Shown here: positions 10,162-19,914 of the stretch, in pieces | Numbering within the stretch: the first letter of the stretch is position 1 | Layout: the number at the start of each line of letters is the position of its first letter | Source: Sneathiella sp. P13V-1 | GTDB taxonomy: Bacteria > Pseudomonadota > Alphaproteobacteria > Sneathiellales > Sneathiellaceae | Direction of reading: 5' to 3' | DNA length: 64,000 nucleotides | Assembly: GCF_015143595.1 (NCBI RefSeq) | Contig: NZ_WYEU01000002.1 | Location: 1 to 64,000, forward strand | Program-made: the position numbers and the translations under genes | Notes under the pieces: model-generated | The model's database searches: none | What the model was told of the DNA's origin: nothing | Seen by the model: only the letters and a program-made list of their open reading frames with translations

Positions 10162-11805
10162 GTGCAGAGCGATCAAAACATCCTGGATCATCAGAGTGCT
10201 GATGATCTAGAAGAGGCGCGGCTTCAATCTCTTCAAAATTATGAGATCCTTGATACGGCAGCAGAGCAGGCTTTTGATCGATTGACACAGTTGGCGTCTA
10301 CTTTCTATGCCTCCCCAATTGCGCTTGTCTCTCTGGTCGATCGGGATCGGCAATGGTTTAAAAGCAGGGTGGGACTTGATGCTGAAGAAACCCCTCGAAG
10401 TCTGGCCTTCTGTCACCACGCAATCCAAGGGGATCAGGCTTTTATCGTGAACGATGCGTCGAAAGACGATAGGTTCAAGGACAATCCTCTTGTAACGGGA
10501 GCTCCAGACATTCGATTTTATGCAGGCGCACCCTTAAAGACACCTGATGGCCATAAGATCGGAACTCTGTGTATTATTGATCAGGAACCCCGAACAGATT
10601 TCAGACAAGAGGACAGTGAACAGCTGAGGTTGCTTGCCGACATCGTTGTCAGCGAGATGGAGCTTCGGATCAAGAACCAGAACTTGAATCTGGCGATGAA
10701 GGAAGTTGAAAAAGCCTCCAAATCAAGGTCGGATTTCCTTTCGTCCATCAGTCACGAAATCAGAACCCCCTTGACTGGTGTGATCGGATTGGCAGATGCG
10801 CTAGCAGACTATGATATCGCACCGGAAGGTGCTGAAATTGTTGAAGGAATTCAGTCCTCTTCCCAGATCCTTATGGGCCTTCTGAACGATGTTTTGGATT
10901 ATGCAAAGCTGGAAGCCGGAAAGTTCCAGATCCACCGAAAGAATGTAGATTTTCCAAAATTTATCGCCAACATCCAGCGGATTTGGCAGAAAATTGCAGA
11001 GGAAAAGGGTTTAACCCTCAAAATGAATTTAGAGGCAAACCTTCCAAAAGTGATGGCCATGGATGAGCTGCGTGTTAATCAGATTCTCAACAACATCCTG
11101 AGCAATGCAGTGAAATTCACCAAAGAAGGAGAGGTGCATGTCACGGTGTCACCTTCCAGAATCGACGGAAAAAAGGCCGTAAAGATTGTTGTTACGGATA
11201 CCGGCATAGGTATGTCAGAGCAGCAACTTGCAAATCTGTTTTCTCCTTTTGAGCAGGCAGACGCTTCAATCGCTCAGGAGCATGGAGGGACGGGGCTCGG
11301 TATGGCGATTACACAGAACCTGGTCTCTTTGCTTGGAGGGCAGATCACCTGTGAAAGCCAAACTGGAAAAGGAACCACTTTTACGCTGGGCTTCTTGGTG
11401 CGACAGCTCAATTATGATCACGATAACACCCCGGCAGCGACCGGAGCCGTTCAGCAAACAAAAAGAATTCTGGTTGTTGATGATATGGACATCAATCGGA
11501 TGATAGCAAAACATATTATCGTAAAAATGGGTCATGTATGCGCTGAGGCGAATAGTGGGGAAAAAGCAATTGAGCTTCTCAAAAATGGGGAGTTCGATGT
11601 CGTGGTAATGGACCTACATATGCCTGGTATGGATGGAGTGCAGACAAGTGCTGAGATCAAGAAAATGAAGAGTGATCAACGCATTATCAGTTTAAGCGCA
11701 GATGACACGATCGACATCAGGGGTGACCAGAGCGTGCTGTTCGATGGGAGTTTGATTAAGCCCCTCACGCGGGAGAAAATGGAGGAAATGCTGCGATGGT
11801 TCTGA
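10162..11805 (+). CDS. GAF-domain hybrid sensor histidine kinase with receiver domain
   Basis: A 547-residue cytoplasmic signalling protein with no transmembrane segments. In order: a GAF domain (about 35-165, LVSLVDRDRQWFKSRVGL), a HisKA dimerisation helix with the phospho-accepting His198 in SSISHEIRTPLTG, a HATPase domain (about 300-415) with N-box NQILNNILSNAVKFT and ATP-lid glycines TDTGIGMS and GGTGLGMAI, and a C-terminal receiver (about 434-547) with phospho-acceptor Asp484 in VVMDLHMPGMDG and the conserved Lys in LIKPL. Translation begins at GTG 10162 after GGAGGTGACGA. There is no partner output regulator next to it, so a separate phosphotransfer protein is probably needed. Signal unknown. 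Confidence 0.93.
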   Translation: MQSDQNILDHQSADDLEEARLQSLQNYEILDTAAEQAFDRLTQLASTFYASPIALVSLVDRDRQWFKSRVGLDAEETPRSLAFCHHAIQGDQAFIVNDASKDDRFKDNPLVTGAPDIRFYAGAPLKTPDGHKIGTLCIIDQEPRTDFRQEDSEQLRLLADIVVSEMELRIKNQNLNLAMKEVEKASKSRSDFLSSISHEIRTPLTGVIGLADALADYDIAPEGAEIVEGIQSSSQILMGLLNDVLDYAKLEAGKFQIHRKNVDFPKFIANIQRIWQKIAEEKGLTLKMNLEANLPKVMAMDELRVNQILNNILSNAVKFTKEGEVHVTVSPSRIDGKKAVKIVVTDTGIGMSEQQLANLFSPFEQADASIAQEHGGTGLGMAITQNLVSLLGGQITCESQTGKGTTFTLGFLVRQLNYDHDNTPAATGAVQQTKRILVVDDMDINRMIAKHIIVKMGHVCAEANSGEKAIELLKNGEFDVVVMDLHMPGMDGVQTSAEIKKMKSDQRIISLSADDTIDIRGDQSVLFDGSLIKPLTREKMEEMLRWF

Positions 11806-11813
11806 ACAGGGCT

Positions 11814-12230
11814 TTACTCATAAGGTAATTGCAAATCAGCAGGTAGCCCGAGCCATTTTTTGGCTTCGGTTTCATCTTGAAACACCATCATTTCAAATTT
11901 GTCGGGGTCTAGTGTGGCGGTGGTCATGCGGGATGTGGCGAACATGAACTGGGAGGAGACAAGTTGTGCAATCCGATAGAACCCTCGCTTCTCGTGATTG
12001 CGCGCCATGAATTTGGCGACTTCTCTTGTGTCTTCACTAGAAATGTTGATGTCAACGCAAACCCTGAAATCAACGAGTACAGGCGTTCCCTTTTTGAGAT
12101 CAGGAATTGCGTTTAGTTCCTTGGACGCACCCAGTACGATTTCTTTGTTCAGCTTTTCTCCATACCGAACAAAAACAACCCCAGCTTCCCGATCATAATG
12201 CACTTCGTGCTGCATCCATTCCACCCGCAT
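11814..12230 (-). CDS. Small STAS/SpoIIAA-like hypothetical protein
   Basis: A 138-residue soluble protein with alternating strands and helices: HYDREAGVVFVRYGEKLN, then KKGTPVLVDFRVCVDI, then a helix REVAKFMARNH, and a later MVFQDETEAKKWLGL. The last motif is typical of the SpoIIAA-like/STAS-like family often described as DUF3478-type or as a sensor-linked adaptor in alphaproteobacteria. The gene lies tail to tail with the hybrid kinase, separated by 8 bases. Starts at ATG 12230 after GGCGGTGA. Function unknown. Confidence 0.7.
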   Translation of the reverse strand: MRVEWMQHEVHYDREAGVVFVRYGEKLNKEIVLGASKELNAIPDLKKGTPVLVDFRVCVDINISSEDTREVAKFMARNHEKRGFYRIAQLVSSQFMFATSRMTTATLDPDKFEMMVFQDETEAKKWLGLPADLQLPYE

Positions 12231-12448
12231 AATTCACCGCCAAGAACCATAACGGATCACCCCTTAACAAATACTATTTTTGCATGAGGTCATTTAGGAA
12301 ATTAAGTGTTTTGTGGGTTTTTAGGTGAAAAAACTTGCGGATATTCGCTGTTTCGCAAATAAACGCTGATAAAATGAAAATAATATTCCCGTAACAGTTA
12401 TCTGCCATTACACTGTAATTCAGGGCGTGCTGATATAAGGTGGGGAAA

Positions 12449-13756
12449 ATGAAAAAAATAATATTAGGGTTGATGATGGGTGTCGTAATGGGTGGAACCG
12501 CGTTCGCCAAAGATAACAGGGTTGATGGATTGCGGCCGGATGCACCGGAACTTGCCAAGCCGGGCGAGGCTACCATCGGCGTCAGAACCGTAAGTCTGGT
12601 GAATAAAAACCAAAAAGATATCTTAAAGGTAAAAGCCGGTGAAATTCATCCAACTTATGACCGACCCCTCACATTGGAGGTTTGGTATCCTTCAGGTGAA
12701 GATAAGCGGGGAGGGGTGTATAAAGACGTCTTTATCCGGGATGGTCATACAAAAGTAGATCTTCACGGTCAGGCGGTGCGGGATGTCAAGCCTGCAAAAC
12801 TTTCAAAACCGGCTCCATTGGTGATCATTTCCCATGGATATCCTGGGAACCGCTTTCTGATGAGTCATCTGGGTGAAAATCTGGCGTCCAAAGGTTATGT
12901 CGCCGTGGCGATTGATCATACGGAAAGCACATATGACAACAAGGCGGCTTTTGGCAGCACGCTTGTAAACCGGGCGCTGGATCAGAATTTTGTCCTCAAT
13001 GAAATTGATCGCTTAAGTAAAGAAAAGGGTCATTTCCTAAACGGTCTTGTGGACACCTCTTCAACGGGGCTTATTGGATATTCCATGGGTGGATATGGCT
13101 CTGTCATCACTGCGGGTGGTGGTGTTACGAAAGCCAGCGTAGATTACGCATGGGGTGCGCCTGATAAGACGCTGATGCCGATGATGGCAGGGGCGAAAGA
13201 GCATGAAGCGCTGATGGATGATCGGTTTAAGGCGATCGTTTCTGTGGCTCCATGGGGTATGAATTATGGCTTCTGGGATGCTAAGGGTTTGAGCGGTGTG
13301 CGGGTGCCGATGTTCTTTATCTCCGGCAGCGTTGATGATGTTTCAGGTTATGAAAAAGGAACGCAGGCTATCTTTAAAAATGCGGTGAATGTGGATCGAT
13401 ATTTACTCACTTTTGAAAATGCAAACCACAATGCGGCAGCGCCAATTCCAGCACCAACCGAGTCATGGAAGCCAAGCAAACATCTAGATTTTGTCCCGTT
13501 CGAACATTATGCGGATCCGGTTTGGGACACCCTTCGCATGAACAATATCATGCAGCATTTTGTAACCGCATATTTCGGGATGCACCTGAAAGGGGAGGCG
13601 GACAAGAAAGCCTATCTGGATCTTGTACCAGATTCTGCTGACGCGGTTTACGCGGTGGAGAAAGACGGAACATTCAAACCTGAGCATAATTACTGGAAAG
13701 GTTTTGCGAACCGTACGGCAAAAGGGCTTAAACTAGAATTTATGCCGAAAAACTAA
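12449..13756 (+). CDS. Exported alpha/beta hydrolase
   Basis: A 435-residue protein with a signal peptide (MKKIILGLMMGVVMGGTAFA, cleavage near AFA/KD). The mature part is an alpha/beta hydrolase of the dienelactone-hydrolase or PAF-acetylhydrolase-like type: oxyanion-side motif VIISHGYPGNR, nucleophile elbow GYSMGGYGS with the catalytic Ser, and an acid-bearing region after FFISGSVDD and a His in ENANHNAAAP. The start is ATG 12449, with AGGTGGGG before it; a GTG three codons earlier is in frame but overlaps that site. Probably a periplasmic esterase or lipase; substrate unknown. Confidence 0.88.
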   Translation: MKKIILGLMMGVVMGGTAFAKDNRVDGLRPDAPELAKPGEATIGVRTVSLVNKNQKDILKVKAGEIHPTYDRPLTLEVWYPSGEDKRGGVYKDVFIRDGHTKVDLHGQAVRDVKPAKLSKPAPLVIISHGYPGNRFLMSHLGENLASKGYVAVAIDHTESTYDNKAAFGSTLVNRALDQNFVLNEIDRLSKEKGHFLNGLVDTSSTGLIGYSMGGYGSVITAGGGVTKASVDYAWGAPDKTLMPMMAGAKEHEALMDDRFKAIVSVAPWGMNYGFWDAKGLSGVRVPMFFISGSVDDVSGYEKGTQAIFKNAVNVDRYLLTFENANHNAAAPIPAPTESWKPSKHLDFVPFEHYADPVWDTLRMNNIMQHFVTAYFGMHLKGEADKKAYLDLVPDSADAVYAVEKDGTFKPEHNYWKGFANRTAKGLKLEFMPKN

Positions 13757-13771
13757 AGTTTCTCTAATGCG

Positions 13772-13801
13772 ACATAAGCCGATCCTTGCATCGGCTTATG
13801 T
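13772..13801 (+). terminator. Hairpin terminator after the hydrolase gene
   Basis: ACATAAGCCGAT (13772-13783) pairs perfectly with ATCGGCTTATGT (13790-13801) around a 6-base loop, 15 bases after the stop. The following TATAATTA is only weakly T-rich. Confidence 0.7.
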
Positions 13802-14005
13802 TATAATTAGATGAAGGGCGCAAAAATGACTTGCGTCATGGCGCCTTGACCATTATCAGGTGCCGTCTTCTGCGTAACCTATTCAGTGCTTGAGATCGTA
13901 AACTAACTGAAGGAATATCGCAGATTATTTCAAATAAAATCTAATTGTGTAAACTTGCAATAGATTGCCGGATTTTAGCTGTTTGTCTTGTCGGAGGATG
14001 GTCTT

Positions 14006-15445
14006 TTGAGCAAAAAAGGAAATGGATCGGATACACCCATTGAAATCAGCGATTTAGTTCAGGACAAAGAACTGATTATCGGGTGGGATGAATGGGTTTC
14101 ATTGCCCCAGTTGGGATTGCCTGCGGTAAAGGTGAAAGTCGACACTGGTGCAAGAACTTCCTCCATTCATGCTTTTATGATCGAACCATTTACACGAGCT
14201 GGTAAATCACGTGTGCGCTTTGGGATCCATCCCCTGCCTGAGCGACCAGATATCACCGTATTTTGTACAGCGGATCTTGTGGATCAGCGTGAAATTACGA
14301 GTTCGAACGGCGAGTCTGAGGTGCGCTATGTCGTCAAAACCCTCGTTCGAATTGGCGGTCAGGAATGGCCCATAGAAATTTCTCTGACGAACCGCGAGAA
14401 TATGCAGTACCGCATGTTGCTGGGACGGACAGCGATTGGTGGAAACGTAATTGTTGACCCAAACTTATCCTGCGTGCAAGGCGAACTTTCTGCGGCTCTT
14501 TACGATGAATTGCCAAGGGCAAAAGGACCTCGCAAAAATCTTAAAATTGGTATCCTGACACGGGAGCCGAATAACTACTCGTCTGAAAGATTGGTAGCTG
14601 CCGCGGAAGAACGTGGTCATTTGATCGAATTGATCAATACCACTAGCTGCTATATCAATATCACCTCCCACCGCCCTGAAGTGCATCTGGGGGGGAAATC
14701 CCTTGAAGGTTTTGATGCCATTATTCCTCGAATTGGCGCCTCCATTACCTTCTACGGTATGGCCGTTGTCCGGCAATTTGAGGCTATGGGCGTATACTGT
14801 CTTAATTCCGCATCTGCCATTGGTGCGTCTCGCGATAAGCTCTATGCGCATCAACTTCTGGCGCGTGCAGGAATTGGTATGCCTGATACAGGCTTTGCAA
14901 GGTCACCAAAAGCAACCGATGAGCTTATCAAGTTTGTCGGCGGGGCCCCTCTTGTGGTTAAATTGCTCGAAGGAACGCAAGGAAAAGGTGTGGTTCTCAC
15001 CGAAACAAAAAAAGCGGCGGAATCTGTGATTGATGCATTTCAGGGCCTGAAGGCGAACATTCTGGTTCAGGAGTTTATCAAGGAAGCCGCCGGCTCCGAT
15101 ATCCGATGTTTTGTCGTTGGTAATAAAGTTGTCGCAGCAATGCGCCGAGAGAGCCTTGACGGAGATTTCAGGGCTAACCTGCATCAAGGCGGCCAGGCAA
15201 AACAAATCCGGCTTACCAAAGAAGAGCGTGCGACCGCAGTAAGAGCTGCAAAGGTGATGGGACTTTCCATGGCAGGTGTTGATCTCTTGCGATCGGATAA
15301 AGGGCCGAAGGTCCTGGAAGTGAACTCTTCTCCTGGCCTTGAAGGTATTGAAAAAGTGACCAAGAAAAAAATAGCGGATCTGGTCATTGAACATATTGAA
15401 AAAAATGCCCGACCTCCAAAAGTGATTAAACCACGGCGGTTGTGA
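14006..15445 (+). CDS. RimB-RimK fusion: retropepsin-like zinc-protease domain plus ATP-grasp glutamate ligase
   Basis: A 479-residue two-domain protein. Residues about 20-165 match the PF05618 aspartic-protease-like family (RimB, formerly ATP-dependent zinc protease), with the DTG-type motif [13 protein letters not shown]. Residues about 180-470 are a RimK-type ATP-grasp ligase, with [17 protein letters not shown] for ATP binding and [14 protein letters not shown] for magnesium binding. In other bacteria RimK adds glutamates to the C-terminus of ribosomal protein S6 and RimB is a separate partner, so the fusion couples the two. Start: TTG 14006, seven bases after GGAGGA (13993-13998). An in-frame TTG at 13988 lies before this site and is rejected. 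Terminated by a strong hairpin. Confidence 0.88.
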   Translation: MSKKGNGSDTPIEISDLVQDKELIIGWDEWVSLPQLGLPAVKVKVDTGARTSSIHAFMIEPFTRAGKSRVRFGIHPLPERPDITVFCTADLVDQREITSSNGESEVRYVVKTLVRIGGQEWPIEISLTNRENMQYRMLLGRTAIGGNVIVDPNLSCVQGELSAALYDELPRAKGPRKNLKIGILTREPNNYSSERLVAAAEERGHLIELINTTSCYINITSHRPEVHLGGKSLEGFDAIIPRIGASITFYGMAVVRQFEAMGVYCLNSASAIGASRDKLYAHQLLARAGIGMPDTGFARSPKATDELIKFVGGAPLVVKLLEGTQGKGVVLTETKKAAESVIDAFQGLKANILVQEFIKEAAGSDIRCFVVGNKVVAAMRRESLDGDFRANLHQGGQAKQIRLTKEERATAVRAAKVMGLSMAGVDLLRSDKGPKVLEVNSSPGLEGIEKVTKKKIADLVIEHIEKNARPPKVIKPRRL

Positions 15446-15447
15446 TT

Positions 15448-15477
15448 AAAAAAACCGGCTGAAAGGCCGGTTTTTTA
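15448..15477. terminator. Strong bidirectional terminator
   Basis: CCGGC (15455-15459) pairs with GCCGG (15466-15470) and the stem is extended by an A-tract and a T-tract on either side, giving a T-run on both strands. It ends the rimK fusion transcript and the convergent DUF2061 gene, whose stop codon lies inside the T-tract. Confidence 0.88.
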
Positions 15478-15669
15478 GTTTGTGAACCTTGCCCAGACAC
15501 GTTCATGCAGGAAATACATCACAAAAGCGACGCTCGTCATCGCAAATGTCAGATTACCAGCGAGGCTGATAGATCCTGTTACAATCCACGTGGTAATGAG
15601 GGTGCTGAATATCCCAAGAGTTTGCCAGCTAACCGCTTTTAGCAATGATATTTTTTTTGTGTTTTGCAT
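15475..15669 (-). CDS. DUF2061 small membrane protein
   Basis: A 64-residue protein with two hydrophobic helices (about 14-32 and 38-53) separated by a short loop. The text SLLKAVSWQTLGIFSTLITTW and the ending YFLHERVWARF are the hallmarks of DUF2061, a small integral membrane family of unknown function. The stop at 15475 lies within the terminator shared with the rimK fusion. No clear ribosome binding site is seen at the ATG. Confidence 0.88.
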   Translation of the reverse strand: MQNTKKISLLKAVSWQTLGIFSTLITTWIVTGSISLAGNLTFAMTSVAFVMYFLHERVWARFTN

Positions 15670-15806
15670 GAGGGGAGTATTTGAAAACTGCGCTGGTTTG
15701 ACAAGGAAACAGTTGTCACAAAAGTCTAAATTGCTCTTATAAAATTTTGAGAAAGTATAAAAATCAAGAAAATTGATATTTATCTCTAATATGATAAATT
15801 CTCTTG

Positions 15807-16646
15807 ATGGATAAACGGGATCGCGCTCAAATTTTTCGCCGAAACATGCTCTCTGCTATGGATACGGCGAACCTCAAATCATCACAACTTGCTGATCAGG
15901 CTGGTATTGATCGTTCTACGCTTGGGCAGTTATTGAGTGAAAATGCACCGCGATTACCCAATGGGCATACATTGGCGGAACTCGCCAGCGTGTTAGGTGT
16001 CAGTTCGGATTGGTTGTTGGGTCTCAGCCAACAGGCGCAGCCCGTGACCACTTTGTTGGATGGCGCTCTGAATTTCACTCCCAGCTTGGAACGCGCGCCT
16101 ATGGACAGCAATCTGGAGGAGTGGTTCCGCGAGGCGTCTGGATATAAAATCCGTCATGTGCCGAGTACCCTGCCCGATATGCTCAAAACCAACGAAGTTC
16201 TTCGGTATGAATATCGCGATTTTGCTGTCAAAACGGGGGAACAGGCGATTACGGAGCGGGATCTTCGGCAGTCATACATCCGTATGCCGGATGTAGAGAT
16301 GGAAATCTGTATTCCTGTCCAACGGTTCGCGCAATTCGCAGATGGATCTCATATCTGGCAGGATATTCCAAAGAAAACCCGGATGGAGCAGATTGAATAT
16401 ATGGCGGAGCTGACAGAAGAATTATACCCTCGCGTCAGGATTTACGGATTTGACCTTCGCACCCACTATTCAGTGCCTGTTACTATTTTCGGTCCATTAA
16501 GGGCGGTTATCTATATCGGGCAAGGGTATTTTGTCCTCAACACCAGCGGCCACATCCGCCCTCTTGCCCGCCATTTCGACGAGCTCGTCCGCAATGCAAC
16601 CGTCCAAGCCCACGAAATGCCTACCTGGATGCGCGGACATTTGTAA
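15807..16646 (+). CDS. XRE-type helix-turn-helix regulator with C-terminal sensor region
   Basis: A 279-residue protein. The N-terminal about 70 residues are a Cro/C1-type helix-turn-helix: SSQLADQAGIDRSTLGQLLS followed by HTLAELASVLGVSSDWLLGL, the second helical pair being a very typical ending. The remaining 200 residues are an uncharacterised conserved domain with motifs EEWFREASGYKIRHVPSTLPD and IPVQRFAQFADGS, seen in alphaproteobacterial regulators that I know only as hypothetical. ATG 15807 is preferred; TTG 15804 is directly adjacent. Convergent with the next gene with a gap of only 3 bases. Target unknown. Confidence 0.82.
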   Translation: MDKRDRAQIFRRNMLSAMDTANLKSSQLADQAGIDRSTLGQLLSENAPRLPNGHTLAELASVLGVSSDWLLGLSQQAQPVTTLLDGALNFTPSLERAPMDSNLEEWFREASGYKIRHVPSTLPDMLKTNEVLRYEYRDFAVKTGEQAITERDLRQSYIRMPDVEMEICIPVQRFAQFADGSHIWQDIPKKTRMEQIEYMAELTEELYPRVRIYGFDLRTHYSVPVTIFGPLRAVIYIGQGYFVLNTSGHIRPLARHFDELVRNATVQAHEMPTWMRGHL

Positions 16647-16649
16647 CTA

Positions 16650-18227
16650 TCAATTTCCATACTTCTTCTTGTAGCTGTAAAAGTTGGCTAACTCGGTAAG
16701 CATTTTGATGCGTGTTTTAGTGTCACTGGAAAGAATGGTTTCATACAGTGTGTCAAATTCCCCAACGTAGGCATGTTGCGATACAAGACTGATAACGAAT
16801 TGCTTTTTATGAAGGTCTGATTTCAGGCGGCTGCTAAGTTGATTGAGTAGGTCTCTCGTCATCAAATTCGGGGCAAGGATGCGATTAGCATATTGAAACC
16901 AAACATTATTCGGTGGATCAGCATCTATTTGAGATAGCTTATTACCAACAACAGTTACTGCTTCTTGTATATTGTAAGCAAGATATGTGGAATTTAGGAT
17001 TTCGTCCCAGATTTCAAATTCAAAGCTAACCGATTTTTGAGATGGGCGAAGTGTCTCGATCAACTTGAATGCACTCTCAAAATACCCTCCTTTAGCCAAA
17101 TTCTTTGCGAGCAATCTTTCTGATTGAGCTTTGGTTTCGCAGCACATTCCTGTTAAGGCATTTCTCGCATGGTCAAAATCTTGCGAGAGTCCGCTTTTCG
17201 CCCCGATAGTGCTCCAGGCTGCAACTGCATGGGCTGGTGTTGGTGAAAGGGCTGCAAGTTCTCGGGCTTGTGCAAGATTGGCTTGGGTTAGTAACTGACC
17301 GAAAATATTGGCGTAAGTAGTGGACCCTATCTTATCCAAGTAGCCTTCTTTCAAAAGTGCTTTGAGATATGAATATCTCTGTTCTTTCGCAGCCACAAAA
17401 AAGAGGATAACTCCGAGATTGCCATTGTTGGGGTCACCAATGTTACTTTCATAAATTTCAGCTGCTTTTTTTGGCGTGTATTCAATCAAAGAATACATAA
17501 AAGCAGAGGAAGCAAGCTCCTGTTTGGAAAGCCCGGTTTGCTCTGCTATTTGCTCGTAGGTTAAGTTTTTATACGCCAACCTAAAGGCATCGACTTGCGT
17601 CGGTAGATGTTTCTTTTTCGTAAGGGATGTAATTTTTAGAGCATCTATGGGCTTTCCATTTTCGACCATTGCTTCTGCAATGAAAACGAATAAGGCATCC
17701 CGTATTTTTTGATCCTCGATAGTTTCCGCAATGGATACTGCCTCATCAAATTTCAGATCAATCGCTTTCAGTTCTGAATAACGTGCATCATAAACTTCGA
17801 GGTCACCCAATAGAAACCCAGGCGGGGTGCTATCGTTGATGTCCCAATAGGAGAGTTCTGAATTTATCTGTTTACTTCTTTGTCGCCCAAACTCGCCAAA
17901 ATAGGCACGTTGCACATTAGGTCGAATTTTTGGGAAGGAATGTATCCATTTTTTGGCGCCCTCTATTCGACCGTTTTGAAGAAGAGCGAGGGCGATATAC
18001 GTGCTTGCTGACTTGTGGTGAAACCTTTGTCTTGAAGCCCTTCCATCATTGTTGGAGGTTTCCAGTTTTTTTAGCTCGTTTTGCGCCATTTGGATAAAAC
18101 AATTTGCTTCGTTACATGACCGTAACTCGTCAATGGTGAGTGTTGTTTCAGAACTAAATGCAAGGTTGATGGTTGCGAACAGTACTAGCAAGCAAACTAA
18201 CCAAAGTTTGATTTCTCCTATCTTCAT
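16650..18227 (-). CDS. Exported helical-repeat (TPR-like) protein, unknown function
   Basis: A 525-residue protein with a signal peptide (hydrophobic residues about 7-26, cleavage near AFS/SET). The mature chain is almost all helical and leucine/alanine rich with repeated pairs such as ALALLQNGRIEGAKKWI and FVFIAEAMVENGKPIDALKI, which look like degenerate tetratricopeptide repeats. It probably serves as a periplasmic scaffold. It is the last gene of a four-gene operon with DUF2269, DUF4166 and a saccharopine-dehydrogenase-like protein; its start overlaps the preceding stop by 4 bases (ATGA). Function unknown. Confidence 0.75.
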   Translation of the reverse strand: MKIGEIKLWLVCLLVLFATINLAFSSETTLTIDELRSCNEANCFIQMAQNELKKLETSNNDGRASRQRFHHKSASTYIALALLQNGRIEGAKKWIHSFPKIRPNVQRAYFGEFGRQRSKQINSELSYWDINDSTPPGFLLGDLEVYDARYSELKAIDLKFDEAVSIAETIEDQKIRDALFVFIAEAMVENGKPIDALKITSLTKKKHLPTQVDAFRLAYKNLTYEQIAEQTGLSKQELASSAFMYSLIEYTPKKAAEIYESNIGDPNNGNLGVILFFVAAKEQRYSYLKALLKEGYLDKIGSTTYANIFGQLLTQANLAQARELAALSPTPAHAVAAWSTIGAKSGLSQDFDHARNALTGMCCETKAQSERLLAKNLAKGGYFESAFKLIETLRPSQKSVSFEFEIWDEILNSTYLAYNIQEAVTVVGNKLSQIDADPPNNVWFQYANRILAPNLMTRDLLNQLSSRLKSDLHKKQFVISLVSQHAYVGEFDTLYETILSSDTKTRIKMLTELANFYSYKKKYGN

Positions 18228-19321
18228 TCTGTTACCTCTTCAGTCCAGTTAATGGCTAGATCTGATAATGCGCTTAAGTAATCGTCCTTGGTGATGAGGC
18301 CAACGCCAGGCGTGGCACCTGTTTTTGTAAGCTCCCCGGACGCGATTTTTTTACAAAGCAAAATGGCCGGCATGCAGGGGATATAGGGGCCATCCCCTTT
18401 GCGTGCAGTAAGTTCAAACAGGATTTGTTTGGTATTTCCGGCTTTATCCTTGCCAGAGATCTGCATGTGAAAGCCACTATCTTCGGAGCCGAAAACATCA
18501 AATAGGAAAGATGCTCTCAGCATGAAAGGGGCCAGCTTTTCTAACCGTGGGATTAGCCCCAATCGCACCAAACCTGATAGCATCCACAACGCCATGTGTA
18601 AGAATTTGAGTTCCAACCCTGCATAAAATCTTATGGTTTGCAGGCTGGGGTAGCGCTTTGGAAAGATACTTAAATCCGGGATATCACAGTTGCCAAGTAA
18701 ACGCGTTCCAAGGTCTTTGTAATTTCTCGCTTTTAAGCCTTGCCACCCATAGATGGTTTCATTTTTCCCTTGAAGTAGGGTCTTAAAGGGCTTTCCTGTG
18801 TATCCTAAAATGGCGGCAGTTGTGGCGAGGCCGCGCGTTGTTTTTTGCGCGGTGGTGATGCCATAGTCAAGGCTTTCGAGGGTTTCAAATTCGAGCTCAT
18901 AGTGATCCACTAATGCAGAGGTAAGGCAGGGGACTGAGCTTGCACCGCTGACAGCTAGAACCTCTGCTGCTTCAGCTTGCTCATTGAGCCGCTCGATGCC
19001 GACGACGAATTCTCTGCCGTCTGCTAAATCTATATAATGGGCTCCGATATGGATACAGGCCAAGGCAACCTCATAACCCTGAGCCTGAAATGGGCCTGAG
19101 GTGTGGATGACTATGTTGGGATTGCAGGCTTCTATCGAGTTTTTGATGTCGTCTGAAATATCAAGTTTCAAGGCATCAGCGTCAATTTCCAGTGCGAGTT
19201 TCTGTGCTTTTTGAAGAGATCTGCCTGCCACAATAATATGCAGGTTAGGGTCTTTGGATAGGGTAGACGCTATGTATTTTCCAAAATTCCCATAGCCACC
19301 AATGATCAAAACACGTTTCAT
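18224..19321 (-). CDS. Saccharopine-dehydrogenase-like NAD(P)-binding oxidoreductase
   Basis: A 365-residue protein beginning with a Rossmann dinucleotide motif VLIIGGYGNFGKYIAS, followed by VAGRSLQKAQKLA. The continuation NIVIHTSGPFQAQGYEVALACI and HYIDLADGREFV is the signature of the saccharopine dehydrogenase / trans-acting enoyl reductase superfamily. The C-terminal half contains a hydrophobic helix (about 240-255) and is typical of members acting on lipids or amino acids. The neighbours suggest a membrane-associated role rather than lysine metabolism. Overlaps both neighbours by 4 bases. Reaction not known. Confidence 0.85.
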   Translation of the reverse strand: MKRVLIIGGYGNFGKYIASTLSKDPNLHIIVAGRSLQKAQKLALEIDADALKLDISDDIKNSIEACNPNIVIHTSGPFQAQGYEVALACIHIGAHYIDLADGREFVVGIERLNEQAEAAEVLAVSGASSVPCLTSALVDHYELEFETLESLDYGITTAQKTTRGLATTAAILGYTGKPFKTLLQGKNETIYGWQGLKARNYKDLGTRLLGNCDIPDLSIFPKRYPSLQTIRFYAGLELKFLHMALWMLSGLVRLGLIPRLEKLAPFMLRASFLFDVFGSEDSGFHMQISGKDKAGNTKQILFELTARKGDGPYIPCMPAILLCKKIASGELTKTGATPGVGLITKDDYLSALSDLAINWTEEVTE

Positions 19322-19914
19322 TCGACCACCTCAAATCTTCCGCGATACTCGTATATTTTTCCCCACAACGGATGTGTAATATGGGTAAACATATCGAATG
19401 TTGTGTCATTTACGGCCACTTCTTCAGCATATCCCTTGCCAAGTATCATGGTTAGAGGAAGCGGAATAACTTTGTCCCAAAGATAAAGGCCGTATCCTTT
19501 GTGTTTTAGGATCACTCTGTCATTTTCCCAGTGATAGGTGAGACGCCAGCAAAGGTGAAATCGCATGATTTCAATAACTTCGTTGCCTTGTGTTTGAAGC
19601 ATACGGGAATGAAAAATGTAGGGCGCGTCTTTTTTGAAATTGAAGGTACGCACAAAATGAAAAGCCGCCGATGTCTCTTCACTTTGAAATAAGACTTCAA
19701 CCGGAACATCCTTTTCATTTTGCGCTGGAATTTGACCCAATAACTTCATAAGTGGGGCGATCCACTGGAGGGGCGCTTTGCAACTTACATCAAGCACGCC
19801 CGTAACCTTATGGGTGTCGTTGGAATAAGGGCGATTGGCATAATGCTTGACCATAACCGGTGGGAGATTTTTCCAGTTCTCTCCGAATATGGATTTGAAA
19901 GTTGGCTCACTCAT
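19318..19914 (-). CDS. DUF4166 domain protein
   Basis: A 198-residue protein. The text SIFGENWKNLPPVMVKHYANRPYSNDTH and the later ending THPLWGKIYEYRGRFEV are characteristic of DUF4166, a family of unknown function often next to or fused with saccharopine-dehydrogenase-like proteins. The start is set at ATG 19914, which overlaps the stop of the DUF2269 gene (ATGA). The frame is open back to 20148, but that extension only runs antiparallel to codons of the DUF2269 gene in another frame. Predicted soluble. The neighbour in the operon suggests joint work with the oxidoreductase. Confidence 0.85.
   Translation of the reverse strand: MSEPTFKSIFGENWKNLPPVMVKHYANRPYSNDTHKVTGVLDVSCKAPLQWIAPLMKLLGQIPAQNEKDVPVEVLFQSEETSAAFHFVRTFNFKKDAPYIFHSRMLQTQGNEVIEIMRFHLCWRLTYHWENDRVILKHKGYGLYLWDKVIPLPLTMILGKGYAEEVAVNDTTFDMFTHITHPLWGKIYEYRGRFEVVE

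Noticed and set aside
12230-12263. TGATCC with an 18-base spacer on the minus strand before the STAS-like gene
   Set aside because: The matching -10 position is GAATTA and falls just before the ATG, so it does not fit the regulon pattern.
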